From Gp6-AA40 sp035263125 (GTDB lineage: Bacteria; Acidobacteriota; Vicinamibacteria; Vicinamibacterales; UBA2999): a DNA stretch of 64,000 bases. This document shows positions 24,377-33,117 of this stretch, piece by piece; position 1 is the stretch's first letter, and each line of letters starts with the position of its first letter. The stretch is from the NCBI GenBank assembly GCA_035263125.1, contig DATFRP010000082.1:49030-113029 (forward strand), read 5' to 3'. The position numbers were made by a program, and so were the translations under genes. Below the pieces are notes generated by a model. It did no database searches and was not told the origin of the DNA. It was given only the letters and a program-made list of their open reading frames with translations.

Positions 24377-26817
24377 CGCAACGCCGCGATCGGGTTGACG
24401 CGAAGCGCGCGACGCGCGGGCACCCAGCACGCGAGGATCGCCACGCCGAGGAGACCCGCGGCGGCCGATGCCACGGTCAACGGATCGCGCGGCCCGACTC
24501 CGTAGAGCAGACCGACGAGAATGCGCGACGAGGCGAGCGCCATCGCCACTCCGATCGCCACACCCAGCCCCGAGAGCAGGAAGCCCTGCCCCATGACGAG
24601 ACGCAGCACTTGCACGGGCGTCGCTCCCAATGCCACGCGAATGCCGATCTCGCGTGTGCGCTGCGCTACTGAGAACGCGACCACACCGTAAATGCCGATC
24701 GAGGCCAGCACCAGCGCCTGCAGACCCGCAGCGCCGAGAAACAGTGTGGCCACGCCGAACGCGCCGAGCGAGACCTCGATCTGCGACTGAAGCGTGCGCA
24801 CATCGAAGAGGGGCAGCGCGCGGTCGATACGGTGAACGGCATCTCGCACTGTCTTTTGCGCCAGCGCCGCATCGCCCGCCGATCGCACATGCAACGTCAC
24901 CTGCGGCACGTAGCTCTGGGCCAACGCGATGTACACGTACGGTCGCGGATCCTCGGTCAGGTTGACGTACTTGATTTCCCGAACCATGCCGACGACGCGA
25001 TGAGCGTCGCCGGCGACGTGAATCGTCCGTCCTATCGGATTCTGCCGCGGCCAATATCGTCGGGCGAATGGCTCGTTGACGATCGCGACCTTTGGCGCCG
25101 ACCCGTCATCGCGCGCCTCGAACGATCGCCCCTGCACCACCGGAATCCGCATCGTCTCGAAGTAGCCCTCGGAGACGACGTTGAAGCCGAAGTTCATGTC
25201 CTCACGGGCGCCCGGCGTGTATCCTTCGACATCGACGCCCCGCGTCATCATCCCGACGACGACGAGCGGAAGCTGGAACGCGAGCGCGGCCGACTCCACG
25301 CCGGTGGTTGTCGACACCTCCCGCAGCAGGTTTCGATACAGTGTGGGTCCGGTCGTGGCGTCGTAGCCGCTCTGCGACGCATCCATCGCGAACAGATTCA
25401 CACCTGACGAATCGAACCCTGGATCGGCACGCGACACCTGCGTCTGGCTTCGGACGGCAAGCGTGGCCGCAATGAGCAATGCGAGCGAGACAGCGACCTG
25501 CGCGACGAGCAGCCCTGAGCGCAGCCATGACCTGCGGAACCGCATCGTCGATCGCGCATCGATCAGCGTGGGCGCCAGTGCCGTCCGCGATGATTGCCAC
25601 GCCGGCATCAGTCCGAAGACGAGTCCACAGAGCGTCGATGCCAGCGCGGTGAACAGGAAGACGAGGCCGTCGATGCGGGCGTTCACGACCACCGGGTACT
25701 GCAGCGGGATCTCCACGCCGTTGAAGTACTGATTCGCCCAGAGGCTGAGGAGCAGGGCCGCCCCGCCTCCCAGCAAGGACAGCAGTACTGATTCGGTCAG
25801 CAACTGCCGAATCACCCGCCCTCGGCTCGCTCCGCTGGCGAGGCGCATCGCGATCTCCTGACGCCGGACGGTCGCGCGCGCGAGAAGGATGTTCGACAGA
25901 TTCGTACACGCGACGAGCAGCACCAGTCCGACCATAATCATCGACACCGCAAACACGGGCAGCAGCACCGCCTGTGCGCCGTACGGCGACTGACTGAGCG
26001 GAACGAGCATGGCGTGCGCCTCGAGAAACGGATCGGGAAACTGCGCCTTCAATTGATCGCTCAGCACCGTCACCGCCGCCCGCGCCTGATCGAGGCTCAC
26101 GCCCGGTTTCACGCGGCCGAGGGTCATGAGCCAGTGGTTGTCGCGTTCGACGCGATCGATGAAGTTGCCCATCGGCATCAGATCAGGCTGCATGCGGAGG
26201 GGGACGAACACATGCAGACCGAGACCGACCATCGATCCACGGTACTCGCGCGGTGTCACGCCGATGATCGTCAGCAGGCGTGTCCCGACCTGCAGCGGCT
26301 GGCCTATGACACCAGGATCGCCATGGTATTTGCGTTGCCACAACGCGTCACTGATCACCGCAACCGGCTGCCCGCGCGGTGCGCGGTCGTCCTCCTCGTT
26401 GATCAGCCTGCCAAGTGCGGGAGCGACACCGAGTACTCGAAACAGATTGCCGGTGACGAGCTCGCCCCAGACCCGTTCGGCGCTATCGCCGCGTCCGATC
26501 GTCATCGCTACAGGGAACGTACCCGCCACACCTGAGAGCACGGTGTTTCGATCGCGCACGTCGATGTAGTCCTGGTAGTTCATGGGCGCGCGTTCGCCGC
26601 TTCGTGACATCGTGAGGAGCACGACCAGCTGGTCCGCGGCGGCGACACCGGGAAGTGGACGCAGTACGAGGCCCTTGAGCATCGTGAAGACCGTCGTGTT
26701 CGCGCCGATGCCGAGCGCCAGCGTCAGCACGGCGATGGCAGTCACGCTGCGATTTCTGAGCAGCATCCGCGCCGCGTACTTCAGGTCGATCCACAGAGTG
26801 TCCAATGTGCCGCTCAT
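24367..26817 (-). CDS. ADOP-like (MacB/FtsX) ABC-type permease
   Basis: An ~816-residue permease of the acidobacterial duplicated orphan permease type: two FtsX units in one chain, without an ATPase domain. It has an N-terminal helix (LLRNRSVTAIAVLTLALGIG), a MacB periplasmic core, three helices in the middle (VSMIMVGLVLLVACTNLSNI...), a second core and three last helices (ALVLASIGIYGVVAFSVAQR ... ending ARRALRVNPIAALRYE). ATG 26817 begins right after the DinB stop; an in-frame ATG at 26835 would overlap it. These proteins may work with separately encoded ATPases in export of peptides or antibiotics; the substrate is unknown. Confidence 0.92.
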   Translation of the reverse strand: MSGTLDTLWIDLKYAARMLLRNRSVTAIAVLTLALGIGANTTVFTMLKGLVLRPLPGVAAADQLVVLLTMSRSGERAPMNYQDYIDVRDRNTVLSGVAGTFPVAMTIGRGDSAERVWGELVTGNLFRVLGVAPALGRLINEEDDRAPRGQPVAVISDALWQRKYHGDPGVIGQPLQVGTRLLTIIGVTPREYRGSMVGLGLHVFVPLRMQPDLMPMGNFIDRVERDNHWLMTLGRVKPGVSLDQARAAVTVLSDQLKAQFPDPFLEAHAMLVPLSQSPYGAQAVLLPVFAVSMIMVGLVLLVACTNLSNILLARATVRRQEIAMRLASGASRGRVIRQLLTESVLLSLLGGGAALLLSLWANQYFNGVEIPLQYPVVVNARIDGLVFLFTALASTLCGLVFGLMPAWQSSRTALAPTLIDARSTMRFRRSWLRSGLLVAQVAVSLALLIAATLAVRSQTQVSRADPGFDSSGVNLFAMDASQSGYDATTGPTLYRNLLREVSTTTGVESAALAFQLPLVVVGMMTRGVDVEGYTPGAREDMNFGFNVVSEGYFETMRIPVVQGRSFEARDDGSAPKVAIVNEPFARRYWPRQNPIGRTIHVAGDAHRVVGMVREIKYVNLTEDPRPYVYIALAQSYVPQVTLHVRSAGDAALAQKTVRDAVHRIDRALPLFDVRTLQSQIEVSLGAFGVATLFLGAAGLQALVLASIGIYGVVAFSVAQRTREIGIRVALGATPVQVLRLVMGQGFLLSGLGVAIGVAMALASSRILVGLLYGVGPRDPLTVASAAAGLLGVAILACWVPARRALRVNPIAALRYE

Positions 26818-26819
26818 CC

Positions 26820-27305
26820 TCAGAGCTTCTTCCATCCCCAGACACGCATCACGTCCTCGCCGCGGAACTCGTGCCCGAGGTTTTTCGCCAGCATGAAGAT
26901 CTGCCCCCTATGATGGGCGTCGTGCTGCACCAGATACATCAGCATGTTGACCGCTCGTCGCGGCATGCCTTTGACACGAGCCTGCCGAGACCCGAAGGCG
27001 CCCTCGAACAGCGCGACGAGATCTGTCGTCGACTGACGCAGCGCCCGCTGCGCCTGCGCCCGCGTGCTCGTATTGCGGTCGAGCGACGGCGGTCCCGGCC
27101 GTGCGCCACCCATCCGGGCAAAGGTTCGCCGCACGCTCTGCATGTGCGCGACGATCGCGGCAATGGTGCGCCCGCGCTCGCCGGGCGGCGACATGCGCCA
27201 GATCGCATCCGGCAGTACGCGGACCAGATACTCGTTTACGTGGCCGTTATGCGTGAACTCCTCGAGGAGCTCGCGCTCGATCTCCAGCGGACGACGTGTC
27301 GCCAT
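26820..27305 (-). CDS. DinB/YfiT-like metal-binding four-helix protein
   Basis: A DinB-family four-helix bundle. The metal site is suggested by the His of AAIVAHMQSVR and the pair in LVQHDAHHRGQIFMLAKNLG, the usual three-His arrangement. ATG 27305 (MATRRPLEIERELLEEF) has GGAGG about 12 bases before; the longer reading adds 15 residues encoded by a less conserved lead. The family includes bacillithiol/mycothiol-dependent transferases and damage-induced proteins; which one applies is unknown. The stop lies 2 bases before the permease ATG, so the two are one operon. Confidence 0.85.
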   Translation of the reverse strand: MATRRPLEIERELLEEFTHNGHVNEYLVRVLPDAIWRMSPPGERGRTIAAIVAHMQSVRRTFARMGGARPGPPSLDRNTSTRAQAQRALRQSTTDLVALFEGAFGSRQARVKGMPRRAVNMLMYLVQHDAHHRGQIFMLAKNLGHEFRGEDVMRVWGWKKL

Positions 27306-27560
27306 ATCGTTTTCGCGACCTCCGAAACGCGCCGGAGATGCGGCTTCCACCCCCCACCGCGCAAGCGTGCGCGGCGGGGACCCCGGTGCTTCGACGGCGA
27401 GCGGAGCGCGGCACGCCTGCCCTGAGCGAGCGAGGCGGGTCGAAGGGGAGGAATGCGTCAGCCTGTCGGGTGCTGGTCGGTGTCAGAGGCGGGTCGTCCG
27501 TCGCAGGTGATCTCTTTCACTCGACCCCGATTGTGCCAACCAGGCTGACGCGTTCCCGTT
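27306..27560. other. Intergenic region with a widespread CTTCGAC...CTCAGG-type element
   Basis: No gene is visible. Positions ~27415-27452 read as GCCTGCCCTGAGCGAGCGAGG then CGGGTCGAAGGGG, close to a short element found between genes in many high-GC genomes. A GC-rich hairpin (CCGCGCAAGCGTGCGCGG, 27358-27375) lies next to it. The promoter for the DinB-permease operon must lie here but I cannot define it. Confidence 0.4.
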
Positions 27561-28196
27561 TTACTGCCGATGGAAGCGTGCGACGAGCACCGCCTTGCCG
27601 AGCACGTGGCCGTCCATCGCATTGACCACCGCGTTGCGCGTGTCGGCGGCCTGTTGCGGGGTGGGCTGCGCGATGTCGAGCTTGGTGTCGAGAGCGTACA
27701 GCTCGAACGTGTAGTGATGGTACGGTCCGGCAGGTGCGCCAGGGCCCATGTAGCCGTTCGACCGCAGGCTGACCTGACGCGTCCCGTCGGGCAGCTCACC
27801 CTGCATCACGCCTTCGGGCAATCCGGTCGACGTCCCCGGAATGTTCCACACCAGCCAGTGTGTGATGTCCATCTTCGATCCCTTGTTCAACACCGGCTCG
27901 GGATCGTGCATCAGCAGCACGAAGCTCTGCGTGCCCATCGGCACCTGCGACCATTTGAGTTCGGGGGATGGCGAGTTCGCCCCGGCGGCCGCCGTGTATT
28001 TGTCCGGAATCACGCCCCCGTCTTCCCACGCTGTCGACGTCATGATCAACGGCGGTGTCTGAGGACCACGCCCGCCGCCTCGCCCCTGTCCGCCCGCCGC
28101 AGGTGCGCCCTGACGGTCCTGAGCCAGCGCGAAGCCGGCGGTCAGCACCGCTCCTGCCACCAGCACACCGATCGATCGACCAATCTGTTTTCTCAT
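27561..28196 (-). CDS. Secreted PEBP/YbhB-like protein
   Basis: A phosphatidylethanolamine-binding-protein fold of the YbhB/YbcL kind. GAGGAGTGGGGA precedes the ATG; the signal peptide ends near GFALAQD, then comes a Gly/Arg-rich spacer. Family blocks are GVIPDKYTAAAGANSPSPEL, FVLLMHDPEP, THWLVWNIPG, and GPGAPAGPYHHYTFELYALD (anion-binding loop with the GPxPPxGxHHY pattern). Bacterial members are small periplasmic proteins with an unclear role. It appears to be a single-gene unit. Confidence 0.88.
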   Translation of the reverse strand: MRKQIGRSIGVLVAGAVLTAGFALAQDRQGAPAAGGQGRGGGRGPQTPPLIMTSTAWEDGGVIPDKYTAAAGANSPSPELKWSQVPMGTQSFVLLMHDPEPVLNKGSKMDITHWLVWNIPGTSTGLPEGVMQGELPDGTRQVSLRSNGYMGPGAPAGPYHHYTFELYALDTKLDIAQPTPQQAADTRNAVVNAMDGHVLGKAVLVARFHRQ

Positions 28197-28318
28197 TCCC
28201 CACTCCTCGAGTCTGAAGATGCCGCCAGGCTCAGCATGTCTGCCTTGCCTTCAATACGACGCCAATCCTAGCTCGATTTCACAAGAGAACTGGGATCAGA
28301 ACGTGGAACGTTCGAACC

Positions 28319-28376
28319 CCTGAACCCGAGGTTCAGGGTTCAGGAGTTCCAGGTGCCAGTTCCGGTTCCTGGGGAA
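28319..28376. repeat. GGTTCAGG-word array with hairpin
   Basis: CCTGAACC-CGA-GGTTCAGG is a perfect 8-bp hairpin (28319-28337), followed by GGTTCAGGAGTTCCAGG and related words up to the end of the kinase-like gene. The same word is tandemly tripled at 58475. Confidence 0.6.
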
Positions 28377-30716
28377 TTACGCTTCCGATGACGGTTCGTT
28401 GACTGTCGTGTTCACGTCGTGTTTGGACTCCTCGGACTCGAATTCGTCCGTACCGTGAACCCGCGGCAGGAAGATGTTGAAGGTGAGCGACGCGCCCGGC
28501 ACGCCGGCGACAGACACCTCTCCGCTCATTCGGCTGACGCTCCTGCGCGCGACCGCGAGTCCTTTGGTCACGTCGTTCGCTGCAGCTCCAGTGACCGTAC
28601 CTGACGCACGGTCCTGAACCTCCGCGTCGATACCCCACCCGGATGCCGTGATCGAGAGGAGCGCGTAGGGTCCGGCTCGGAGTGAATCGGGTGCATCGCC
28701 TTGCGATCCGACCTCGCGCAACGCCGTCGCAATGTCGATACGGCCACCGGCCGGCAGCGCGCTCGTTGCTGCAACGGTGAGATGGACGACCGCCTCCTCC
28801 AGTGCCGGCTCGGATGCCTCGATGCTCCCGAGCGAAGGCGCCAACGTGATCGCGATCTCAATGTGCTCGTCGATGAGACGACGCAGCATGCCTTCGAAGC
28901 GGCGGACCGCATCGTTCAAATCGACCGCTCTCGGGTCGCGCGCTTCTTTGCGGCCGAATGCGACGAGCTGACGGCTCAACGCCGCTGCGCGAGAGACCGC
29001 CTGTCCAATCGCCTCCACATGCTGACGCGTGGTCTCGTCCTGCGACGATTCCTGCAGACGCTCGGTGGCTTCTTTGATCGCCTCGACCACGTGCGTCAGA
29101 TCGGCAGCAATCCCGCTGGTCACAAGGGCGGCATCCTCCCACCGACGCGCGCGCCGAAGCTGCGTCTCGAGCCCGCGCTGCGCCCCGAGATCCTCGGCCA
29201 CGACCTCGACATAGTCGGCGTCGCCGCTCGCACTCGACACGACACGTCCGTGAAGGCGGAGGCTGGACAGCCCTCCATCTTTGCGCCGCCAGTGACTCTC
29301 GGCCGGATCGGTCTCGCCGGCGCGCCAGCGCTCCACGGCAGATCGCCATCGGACGTCATCCGTCAGCTGGCTGATGGGCGGACGCATCTCGGCGAGAAGT
29401 TCGGGCGAGTTGGCGCCAAGCATCATCGCGAATGCGCGGTTGGCCATCTGCAGTCGATCGTCGAGCGACACGCGGAACACACCGATTGCGGCCGACTGCA
29501 CGAACGCTTCGTATGATCGCCAGTGCTCGAGCTGCTCGGCTTTCACACGCGTGTAGGCCTCGACCTGTCGGGTGAACGTGGCGTCGTGCTGCGACGCCGC
29601 GTCGTGCAGAAGCGTTCCGAGCTCGCTGAGAGTCGTGCGGGCGCGATCGGCAAGACGATTCAAGTCGGCCTCGAGATCGCGAAGGACGTGGACATCAGGC
29701 GCCGCAACGGGTGCGGGAGCGGAAGACTCCACCGACGGGGCAGCGCGCCTGATCGCTTCTTCGAGCTCACGTTCGAGCCGCTTGCGATCACTGATGTCGC
29801 GCAACACGATCAGGCCGGACGCGCCGCTGCCTCCCTCCGAGGGAGAGGACACGCCGACCGCCTCGATGGTGCGGCTCGCACCGTCGAGCGCCGTGATCGG
29901 CACCTCACACGACCGCTGTTCGCCGTCGCACACCCGCGTGACGAAGTCGTTCCACGTGCTGCGCTCGTCCTCGTCGACGAGCACATCGAAGGGCTTGCGA
30001 AGCAGCTGATTGGGCTGCGTGGCGCCGAGCAGCGACTGCGCCAGCGTGTTGGTGGCGAGCACCTGACCGTCAGGCGCCACGCGCACGACGCACGTGGGCA
30101 GCTTGTCGACCAGTGCTCTCAGCCGCGCCTCCTTCTGACGGAGAGCGGCCAGTTCCTGCGTGAGCGAGGCGACTTGTCCGGATGGCGCTTCGTCGGCTGC
30201 GTGTTTGATCAGATCGACGGTTGTGGCTTCGGGGCTCGTGGCTTGGTTCTTCACGGCTTCCTCGATGGCTCCTGGCAGCCGCGCCAGCAGCGAATGGCCC
30301 TTTTGTAAGCACTGATCCGCGCCGGCCTGGCGCAGCGTATCGAGCGAGTGCTCGGCGATGGCGACAATCGCGATCGGGTAACCTTTGGCACGAACCTGGG
30401 AAACGAAGGCCGCGGCGTCGGACTCGGACACGCTCCATCCGACGACGAGCGCGTCATAGCGCCCCGACTCGCCGATGCGGGCACTTGCCTCGGCCAGATC
30501 GCCGGAAATATCGACCGCCAGATGCGGATGGTCCTGGCTGAACGCGCCCGTCATCAGGCGTGTTTCGCGCGTATCGCCGAGGTACAGGACCGACGTGGAT
30601 CGGCCACTCGAGACCCGCACCGAGGAGGGCGCACGGATGCCCCCGAACAGCGTGCGGTCGGATTCACGATCCTTCGGGTCGCTGCGAGACCCCTTCAACA
30701 GCTGTTTGAACGACAT
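28377..30716 (-). CDS. Degenerate histidine-kinase-like signalling protein (pseudo-receiver, two PAS, pseudo-kinase)
   Basis: Counting from the longest reading (795 residues), the order is a receiver-like domain (~57-170), coiled coil, PAS (~210-325), coiled coil, PAS (~415-530), a dimerisation helix pair (~540-610) and an ATPase-like domain (~625-768). Key residues are gone. The receiver phospho-Asp is Gly109 (YDALVVGWSV). The phospho-His of the GIAHDF motif is Ala554 (VTSGIAADLTHVV). The N-box asparagines are His661 and Ala665 (EEAVVHLTVAATSALPAGG), and the DxGxG motif is ITASGWG. It should neither bind ATP well nor phosphorylate; it may sense ligands through PAS and act by dimerisation. 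I chose ATG 30716 (MSFKQLLKG); upstream in-frame starts exist at 30740 and 30764. Confidence 0.82.
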   Translation of the reverse strand: MSFKQLLKGSRSDPKDRESDRTLFGGIRAPSSVRVSSGRSTSVLYLGDTRETRLMTGAFSQDHPHLAVDISGDLAEASARIGESGRYDALVVGWSVSESDAAAFVSQVRAKGYPIAIVAIAEHSLDTLRQAGADQCLQKGHSLLARLPGAIEEAVKNQATSPEATTVDLIKHAADEAPSGQVASLTQELAALRQKEARLRALVDKLPTCVVRVAPDGQVLATNTLAQSLLGATQPNQLLRKPFDVLVDEDERSTWNDFVTRVCDGEQRSCEVPITALDGASRTIEAVGVSSPSEGGSGASGLIVLRDISDRKRLERELEEAIRRAAPSVESSAPAPVAAPDVHVLRDLEADLNRLADRARTTLSELGTLLHDAASQHDATFTRQVEAYTRVKAEQLEHWRSYEAFVQSAAIGVFRVSLDDRLQMANRAFAMMLGANSPELLAEMRPPISQLTDDVRWRSAVERWRAGETDPAESHWRRKDGGLSSLRLHGRVVSSASGDADYVEVVAEDLGAQRGLETQLRRARRWEDAALVTSGIAADLTHVVEAIKEATERLQESSQDETTRQHVEAIGQAVSRAAALSRQLVAFGRKEARDPRAVDLNDAVRRFEGMLRRLIDEHIEIAITLAPSLGSIEASEPALEEAVVHLTVAATSALPAGGRIDIATALREVGSQGDAPDSLRAGPYALLSITASGWGIDAEVQDRASGTVTGAAANDVTKGLAVARRSVSRMSGEVSVAGVPGASLTFNIFLPRVHGTDEFESEESKHDVNTTVNEPSSEA

Positions 30717-30962
30717 CGACGTAGTACCTGCGGTAATCATGTCGGCCGCTCGACTACCGGGCAATAGCGCGTATCGCCGTTACTTCATGACGAAATCTGA
30801 TAGGGGAGGTCAGTTCTGCACAGTTCTGCAGACCGTAGCGCCAGGCACCCTGGAAGGCTCACCAGGTCAGCGCCCGGAAGATGTGAGATGGAGTGGAGAC
30901 CAGCACTGGTTTCCGCAGAACGCGCTGGCCGTAGGGGCCGCTTTCAGGCGGCCCGGAACACA
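30717..30962. repeat. Intergenic region with a 10-base tandem repeat and a CTACG/GTAG palindrome
   Basis: CAGTTCTGCA is directly repeated at 30811-30830. At 30931-30956 GTAGGGGCCGCTTTCAGG and the following CGGCCCGG form a 7-bp hairpin with the GTAG tail, a member of the palindrome family. It lies at the 3' side of the peptidase gene. No gene is seen. Confidence 0.45.
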
Positions 30963-31496
30963 CTAATCGCCAACAAGACGCGCAAGATCCCCAGTCGTTC
31001 CCTGACGCTGCCAGACCTTTTCGTACACGTGCACCAGGTTGTCACGCGCCACGAGTCGACGCGCGATCTCGTTGGCGAGCCCTTCGGTCTGCAGGTACGG
31101 GTGATGCGTGAAGATCCACACGTGTCCAAGTTCGTGCGCGACAACAGCCTTCACCTCGTCATCGGTGAGCCCGGCGAGGAAGGATGCCTCAAACGACAGC
31201 GTGAACGCCTTGATCTGATCGTCGACCGGCTCGACCGACACGATCAACGGGTTCTTGTCGACGATCGTGACGTCGACCCTCTGGGGCACGCCGAGCTGTC
31301 TGCGAAAGTCGTCGACAATCCCTTGAATCCACTTCGAGTCGCGCACGGACACCGCCGTCTCGTCGAGGTCTCGTGCCCGAATCGTGCGGCCGGGCACTGA
31401 AAAACACAGCACGAGAACCAACCACATCATCAACGCAGGCTTGCGTACCCGACTCTGCTTGGACACACGGACATCGGCGAGCTGTCGAAAGACCAT
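30963..31496 (-). CDS. Secreted HExxH (M48-like) peptidase-like protein
   Basis: ATG 31496 gives a product of ~177 residues with an internal signal-anchor (MMWLVLVLCFSVPG). The zinc-peptidase core is VVAHELGHVWIFTHHPYLQT followed by EGLANEIA, i.e. HExxH with a third-ligand Glu some 20 residues on, as in gluzincins. Total length is short for a protease, and no full M48 domain with membrane helices is present, so it may be a minimal peptidase or an assembly factor. Longer in-frame readings begin with unlikely sequence. It is transcribed away from the paralogue gene at 31780. Confidence 0.7.
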   Translation of the reverse strand: MVFRQLADVRVSKQSRVRKPALMMWLVLVLCFSVPGRTIRARDLDETAVSVRDSKWIQGIVDDFRRQLGVPQRVDVTIVDKNPLIVSVEPVDDQIKAFTLSFEASFLAGLTDDEVKAVVAHELGHVWIFTHHPYLQTEGLANEIARRLVARDNLVHVYEKVWQRQGTTGDLARLVGD

Positions 31497-31729
31497 GAGG
31501 GACCTTGAAGGAGCGGTGATGAGAAGCACAGCTGTCACAGAGTGCACGCACTCGGCAACGGCAGTGCACGCGGGGAAGCATAGCACGTATCAGGGAAAAA
31601 CCTGAGGGCCCAGTCAGGTAAGGATTACGTGCATCTCCGGTAAGGAATACGCAGCGGCGCGCAGCACGGCCGCTGAGACTCTGCTGCGATTGGAGCCGCA
31701 TTCACGCGGATTCTTTGGGATTGGCTCGC

Positions 31730-31746
31730 TGGTACGTCGGTTGCCA
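31730..31746 (+). promoter_or_regulatory. Sigma-54-type -24/-12 promoter
   Basis: TGGTACGTCGGTTGCCA differs from the copy at 7354 by one base and keeps the GG-N10-GC spacing. The predicted start is about 31756, leaving a 24-base leader with GGGAGG (31767-31772). The same 17-mer in front of two paralogues, embedded in otherwise different sequence, supports a real promoter. Confidence 0.65.
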
Positions 31747-31779
31747 TGACCGGGGCCAGGCTCCCTGGGAGGTATTCCT

Positions 31780-32142
31780 ATGCACCGCATACTCACCTTG
31801 CTCGCGGCCTTCGTGCTCGTGGTTGCCGCGTCTGCTCAGGCGCAGGACAAGCCTTCGTCACCGCCGAGTTCCCCGGGCGTTGGCGGCGCGAGTCCAGGAG
31901 GCTCGCAGGCGAGCGCGACGGCTTCAGGAGAGCTCACTGACGTCGACGCCAAGGGCGGGATGTTCACCGTCAAGACGGCAACCGACGAGATGAAATTCCG
32001 TTACGACGATCAGACCAAAGTCACTGGCGCACAGAAGAGCACCGCTGGCCTGGCCACCATGAAGGGATCGCAGGTAACGGTTCAGTACAAGAAAGAGGGA
32101 GCGAACAACATCGCGACCAGCATCGAGGTTCACGCGAAGTAG
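31780..32142 (+). CDS. Small secreted protein, paralogue of 7392
   Basis: A 120-residue protein with a signal peptide (MHRILTLLAAFVLVVAASAQ), a short Ser/Pro/Gly spacer, and the ~65-residue domain shared with the protein at 7392: SGELTDVDAKGGMFTVKT, MKFRYDDQTKVTGAQKS and STAGLATMKGSQVTVQYKKE. The domain ends the protein, so the Pro/Ser tail of the other copy is an addition. GGGAGG precedes the ATG. Function is unknown; sigma-54 control would suggest induction by a specific signal. Confidence 0.8.
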   Translation: MHRILTLLAAFVLVVAASAQAQDKPSSPPSSPGVGGASPGGSQASATASGELTDVDAKGGMFTVKTATDEMKFRYDDQTKVTGAQKSTAGLATMKGSQVTVQYKKEGANNIATSIEVHAK

Positions 32143-32201
32143 CGACGTCGATCGTCTGGTCGAACAGCCCCTCCGAGCCTCAGTCGCCGGATGGGTCTGC
32201 G

Positions 32202-33080
32202 TCAAAGTCCGCAGGCGCGCGCCTGCTCTCGCGCGAGCACAGCCTGATCGCGATCGCCGTCGCCATGTGCGACGGCGCCGAGCAAGCGATCGCGATAGAC
32301 GTTGTGACTCGGCATCGGCACGCGCGCAAGGTCCGCGGCAGCTGCGATCAGGTTGGCATCCTTCAGGCCGACGTGAATCGGTGAACCCACCTGATCGTAG
32401 CTTTCGTCCACCATCTTCTGTCCGTACACCTTGTACGCAGGTGCCGAGAAGAGTCCTTCCGTCATCACGTCGTAGAAGACCTGCGGCGCCACCTCATACT
32501 TGCGCACCAGCGAGAAGCCCTCCGCCATCGCCACCATCGCGCAGCCAAGTACGGCGTTGTTCGCGAGCTTGATGGCAGTCGCCGACTCCGGTTTCGGTCC
32601 AGCCAGAAACGTGCGACGGCCCATCACAGCCAGCAGCGGCTCACAGCGGCGCACGGCGTCCTCGGGACCGCCGACAACAATGCCGAGCTGTCCTGACGCC
32701 GCGAGATCGGGACGACCGAGTACCGGCGCCGCGACCAGCTGCTGACCCGACTCGGTGTGGAGTGCGGCCAGCGTGCGAATCATCGCGACGCCGTGCGTGC
32801 CCATCACGAGGTGAATCGCGCCGCGTGGCATCGACGCACGCAAACCGCCCGCGCCCAGCGCCACCTCACCGACGGCAGCATCCTCGACCAGCATCGTGAC
32901 GACCACGTCGCGCGCGTCGCAGACCTCGCGAATCGAACCGGTCGCCCGGGCGCCCGCGGCCGCAAGCGCGGTCGTCTGCGACGGGACGGCGTCGTAGACG
33001 AGGAGATCATGTCCCGCCTCGAGGATGCGCCGCGCCATTCCCTGGCCCATACGACCGAGGCCGATGAAGCCGACGTTCAT
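32202..33080 (-). CDS. 3-hydroxyisobutyrate-dehydrogenase-like NAD(P) oxidoreductase
   Basis: A beta-hydroxyacid dehydrogenase. The Rossmann motif is VGFIGLGRMGQGMARRILEA, followed by the second domain with the catalytic Lys in ATAIKLANNAVLG. The substrate-binding block usually GxxGSGTGKxxKxxNN is altered: the region near residue 120 reads APVLGRPDLAASGQLGIVVG, as in the imine-reductase/GLYR-like branch. It reduces or oxidises a small hydroxy or oxo acid. It is last in a run with EboE-like, Gfo/Idh and MetE-like genes, spaced 37 bases after the EboE-like stop, so a joint sugar or acid pathway is likely. Confidence 0.88.
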   Translation of the reverse strand: MNVGFIGLGRMGQGMARRILEAGHDLLVYDAVPSQTTALAAAGARATGSIREVCDARDVVVTMLVEDAAVGEVALGAGGLRASMPRGAIHLVMGTHGVAMIRTLAALHTESGQQLVAAPVLGRPDLAASGQLGIVVGGPEDAVRRCEPLLAVMGRRTFLAGPKPESATAIKLANNAVLGCAMVAMAEGFSLVRKYEVAPQVFYDVMTEGLFSAPAYKVYGQKMVDESYDQVGSPIHVGLKDANLIAAAADLARVPMPSHNVYRDRLLGAVAHGDGDRDQAVLAREQARACGL

Positions 33081-33117
33081 GATTGTTCCACTTCTCTGCT
33101 GTTCGACGGTTCCACTT

